Below are positions 61,617 to 64,000 of a stretch of DNA of 64,000 nucleotides, piece by piece. The notes below the pieces were generated by a model. The model was not told the DNA's origin, did no database searches, and saw only the letters and a list, made by a program, of their open reading frames with translations. This DNA comes from Gracilimonas sp965227785 (GTDB taxonomy: Bacteria > Bacteroidota > Rhodothermia > Balneolales > Balneolaceae), in NCBI RefSeq assembly GCF_965227785.1, contig NZ_OZ245785.1:930001-994000 (forward strand). The letters run 5' to 3'. The position numbers and the translations under genes are program-made. Position 1 is the stretch's first letter. Every line of letters starts with the position of its first letter.

Positions 61617-62255
61617 TTATGTCAGATTAGCAATAACTTGCTCAATGGGTGTTTCTCCCTGAAGCAACTCCAGGCTTTTTCCATAGCTTTGTTCCTCATC
61701 CAGCAATCCCACTATTACCGACGCCACATCATCACGAGTGATGCTTTTAGAGTCAATCCGCTCTTTAAGTTCCACCTTGCCGGTCCCTTCTTCATTGGTT
61801 AGCCGACCCGGCATCAGTACAGTGTAATTTAAATTCGAGTTTCTGAGATGTTCATCGGCTTTGGCCTTGGCATCATAGTAATGCTGCATAGGCTCAGACC
61901 ATGTTTCCAGATCCCGGTTGGCTTTGAGTGCACTTACCATGATGAACCGGTCAACTCCAGCCTTTTCTGACTCGTTAATTGCTTTCATAGCGCCATCCCG
62001 GTCAATCACCTTCGTTTGTGATTTCGGAGTATCTGCGCCTGAACCGGCCGTGAATACAACCGCATCAATATCCTGATAAGCATGGCTGAAATCTTCTTCG
62101 AGATCTGCAAGAACCGTTTCTATTTCATACTCATTAAACCGTTCAACTTGCTCTTCTTTGCGGACCATCGCTACCGGATTATGTCCGGCATCATGTAATC
62201 GGTGTACCAACCTGCTTCCTATTTGTCCGTTTGCTCCTATAACTAAAACTCTCAT
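61617..62255 (-). CDS. NAD(P)-binding SDR-like protein (NmrA/NAD-dependent epimerase type)
   Basis: A 212-residue atypical short-chain dehydrogenase. The Rossmann motif GANGQIGS lies at 8-15, with further motifs ADLEED, VVFTAGSG and LMPGRLTNEEGTG. This small type is common in bacteria (YwnB/YtfG-like); the substrate is unknown. Single gene, convergent with azurin. Confidence 0.88.
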   Translation of the reverse strand: MRVLVIGANGQIGSRLVHRLHDAGHNPVAMVRKEEQVERFNEYEIETVLADLEEDFSHAYQDIDAVVFTAGSGADTPKSQTKVIDRDGAMKAINESEKAGVDRFIMVSALKANRDLETWSEPMQHYYDAKAKADEHLRNSNLNYTVLMPGRLTNEEGTGKVELKERIDSKSITRDDVASVIVGLLDEEQSYGKSLELLQGETPIEQVIANLT

Positions 62256-62420
62256 TCTCTTTTTTTGTATTGGATTTCAGCTATGTAAATGGCTGGTCAA
62301 CTCTTTTCGTTTCAGATATCCTGTACCGATACGACTGCTTAGTTTTTGACCCTTTATCATATTATTAATTCAGTCAAAATCATTTATTTTGATTATCAAA
62401 TTTCATCGAAAGAACCTGTT

Positions 62421-63515
62421 ATGAAGAAAATTCTTGTTACAACCGGCGGCGGTGACTGCCCCGGACTGAATGCGGTAATCCGGGCCATCGTAAAGCGTGC
62501 TGCCCAAACTAACGATTGGGAAGTGTATGGCAGTATTGAGGCGTTCAACGGAGCCCTGCGAACGCCCAAAGAAATCATCAGGCTGACCGACAAAGAAGTG
62601 GCCGGAATTCATGCCAAAGGCGGAACCATCCTGAAGACCACCAACAAAGGGGGTCCTTTTAACTGGCCGGTAAAGCTTGAAGATGGTTCCTGGACTACCG
62701 AAGACCGCTCCGATGAAATGATAGCGTACCTGAAAGAGGAAGGCTTTGACGGTGTAATAAATATTGGCGGCGATGGATCTCAGAAAATCAGTCATCAACT
62801 ACAGGAGAAAGGCCTGAATGTAATTGGTGTTCCCAAAACCATCGACAACGACCTTTCCTCCACCGACTACACTTTTGGATTCCAAACCGCTGTGGATATT
62901 GCCACCGATGCAGTAGACAAATTGGTAACCACTGCCTCCAGTCATCACCGTTTGATGATTCTCGAAGTAATGGGGCGCGGAGCCGGCTGGATTGCCCTTC
63001 ATTCTGCCATTGCCGGTGGAGCTGAAGTTTGCCTGATTCCTGAAATTCCGTACGACATCAACAAAGTGCTGGAGAAAATTAACAGTCGCTATAAAGAAGG
63101 GCGTGGTTTTGCCATTGTTGTGATTGCCGAAGGTGCCAAAGTAAAAGAAGGTTCTGTGGTTGCCCGGGAAAGCGATGAAGTAGGCTACCGAAACAAACGG
63201 CTGGGCGGAGTGGCTTATCAATTATCCGATCAGCTGAAGTCAGCCGGTTTTGAGCATGACATCCGGGAAATGGTATTGGGACATTTACAGCGTGGAGGGA
63301 AGCCCGAAGCCTTCGACCGCATTCTTGCCACGCAGTTTGGGGTGAAAGCCATGGAACTGGCTATTGGAGGCAAGTTCGGGCAAATGGTTGCTTTCGTCGA
63401 TCAGGAAATCGTGTCCGTCCCACTTTCAGAAGCCGCCAAAGGCAACAACCTTGTAGATCCAAACAGCTTTTTAGTTCAAACGGCTAAAGGAGTAGGGATT
63501 AGTTTCGGGGATTAA
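62421..63515 (+). CDS. pfkA: 6-phosphofructokinase, group III (Gly/Lys) type
   Basis: A 364-residue PFK from the ATG at 62421 (a TTG opens the frame at 62346). Motifs: GGDCPGLNAVIR (10-21), GGDGS (116-120), PKTIDND (138-144) and VMGRGAGWIA. In the family, Gly in GGDG marks ATP use, while the Lys of PKTIDND (Lys139) occurs in PPi-dependent and mixed enzymes. The combination is the group III type, whose phosphoryl donor cannot be decided from sequence alone. Catalyses fructose-6-P to fructose-1,6-bisP. Confidence 0.94.
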   Translation: MKKILVTTGGGDCPGLNAVIRAIVKRAAQTNDWEVYGSIEAFNGALRTPKEIIRLTDKEVAGIHAKGGTILKTTNKGGPFNWPVKLEDGSWTTEDRSDEMIAYLKEEGFDGVINIGGDGSQKISHQLQEKGLNVIGVPKTIDNDLSSTDYTFGFQTAVDIATDAVDKLVTTASSHHRLMILEVMGRGAGWIALHSAIAGGAEVCLIPEIPYDINKVLEKINSRYKEGRGFAIVVIAEGAKVKEGSVVARESDEVGYRNKRLGGVAYQLSDQLKSAGFEHDIREMVLGHLQRGGKPEAFDRILATQFGVKAMELAIGGKFGQMVAFVDQEIVSVPLSEAAKGNNLVDPNSFLVQTAKGVGISFGD

Positions 63516-63575
63516 GAATGTGCCATTAAAAAGAAGTGCTTTCTAAGATTCATCAATCTAAAAATTATAGTTCAA

Positions 63576-64000
63576 ATGAAGTTCAATTTCGATCATTCGG
63601 TTAACATTCTGCAACGTACTCCAGCTATTCTGAATGAAATGCTAAGTAATCTCCCACCTAAGTGGATCGATACCAACGAAGGTTCAAACACCTGGAGTCC
63701 TTATGATGTGGTAGGCCATCTCATCCATGGAGAGAAAACTGACTGGGTTCCAAGAATGGAAATTATTCTTTCTGACAAAACAGATAAAAAATTCCAACCA
63801 TTTAACCGGTTTGCTCAATTCGAGGAAAGCAAAGGTAAGTCTATGGAGAAACTTCTTGAAGAATTTAAAGACTTGCGTAATACAAATATTGAACTGCTAA
63901 GGAATCAAAAACTTGTACCTGCTGACCTTGAGAAAAAAGGTATCCATCCAGATTTTGGAGAAGTAAATTTATCCCAATTATTGAGTGCCTGGGTAGTACA
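63576..64000 (+). CDS. DinB-like superfamily protein, partial (runs off the window)
   Basis: The ATG at 63576 opens a frame with no stop to the window end (141 codons shown). The helical DinB_2 pattern is visible: SPYDVVGHLIHGEKTDWVPRMEIIL with a first His of the usual metal site, then VNLSQLLSAWVV near the end, where the HxxxH-type ligand should follow just outside the window. Such proteins often act as thiol transferases or metal-dependent enzymes. Confidence 0.75.
   Translation, partial: MKFNFDHSVNILQRTPAILNEMLSNLPPKWIDTNEGSNTWSPYDVVGHLIHGEKTDWVPRMEIILSDKTDKKFQPFNRFAQFEESKGKSMEKLLEEFKDLRNTNIELLRNQKLVPADLEKKGIHPDFGEVNLSQLLSAWVV

Noticed and set aside
1..64000. CRISPR arrays, tRNA, rRNA, classical IS or prophage
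   Set aside because: Looked for by eye; no regular spacer arrays, cloverleaf-like sequences or transposase/integrase genes were seen. Short tRNAs could be missed without a covariance search.

Overview
The window looks like a chromosome segment of a motile, Gram-negative bacterium of the Bacteroidota/Balneolota type (Balneolaceae-like; inferred from protein style, not proven). Supporting signs are many PAS/GAF sensor kinases, a TIGR04283-type glycosyltransferase, DUF547, a secreted TonB-C protein, azurin, SMP-30-like lipoproteins and moderate GC. Clear Shine-Dalgarno sequences precede several genes (flgE, the mcp, cheY), so initiation is not of the SD-less kind common in Bacteroidia.

Layout. 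1-1545: a GIY-YIG nuclease gene set inside a tandem array of ~116-bp hairpin-forming repeats (unit plus spacer ~151 bp), and a small unknown ORF. 1546-19749: a flagellar locus on the minus strand. flgB-flgC-(77 aa)-fliE-F-G-H-I-J-motE-like-fliK-flgD-flgE start at a near-consensus sigma-54 promoter and end at a terminator. motA-motB-fliL-M-N-O-P-Q-R follow. 19948-32865: sensor kinases, an Aer-like PAS protein with a decayed MCP domain, and a cheW-mcp-(membrane protein)-RR-kinase unit; then two more repeat copies, a secreted TonB-like protein and a pair of large kinases. 33192-41974: a chemotaxis operon, read cheY, cheX-like, cheA, cheR, cheD, two CheY-like genes, cheX-like, two tandem cheB, cheY. 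42308-45978: a hypothetical gene, a degenerate kinase and a REC-PAS-HK-REC hybrid. 46118-53863: DEAD-box helicase, LCIB-like carbonic anhydrase, lipoprotein, GAF kinase, outer-membrane barrel, DUF547 and a glycosyltransferase. 53983-60700: a TetR-controlled ABC-2 exporter operon (tetR-tolC-hlyD-ATPase-ATPase-permease-permease). 61087-64000: azurin, an SDR protein, phosphofructokinase and the start of a DinB-like gene.

Regulation. Reading the gaps by eye, I find a recurring sigma-28 (FliA)-like promoter, about TTAAGNNN-N11-NCCGATAA, with the same spacing before motA, cheW-mcp, the secreted TonB-like gene and the cheY-cheA operon. A related form (TAATGTTT-N11-ACCGATAA) precedes the PAS/MCP-like gene. 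A strong -10 with a weak -35 precedes the big hybrid kinase and the 85-aa ORF. With the sigma-54 promoter at flgB this suggests a sigma-54 then sigma-28 flagellar hierarchy, and it adds proteins of unknown role to the motility regulon.

Most notable: (1) the GIY-YIG gene embedded in hairpin repeats, with its stop codon supplied by the repeat; (2) the shared sigma-28 motif; (3) a chemotaxis pathway with a FliM lacking the N-terminal CheY-binding peptide and a CheA whose phosphohistidine domain is preceded by ~280 unfamiliar residues and which lacks a recognisable P2 domain. No rRNA, tRNA, CRISPR array, phage or classical IS was seen.
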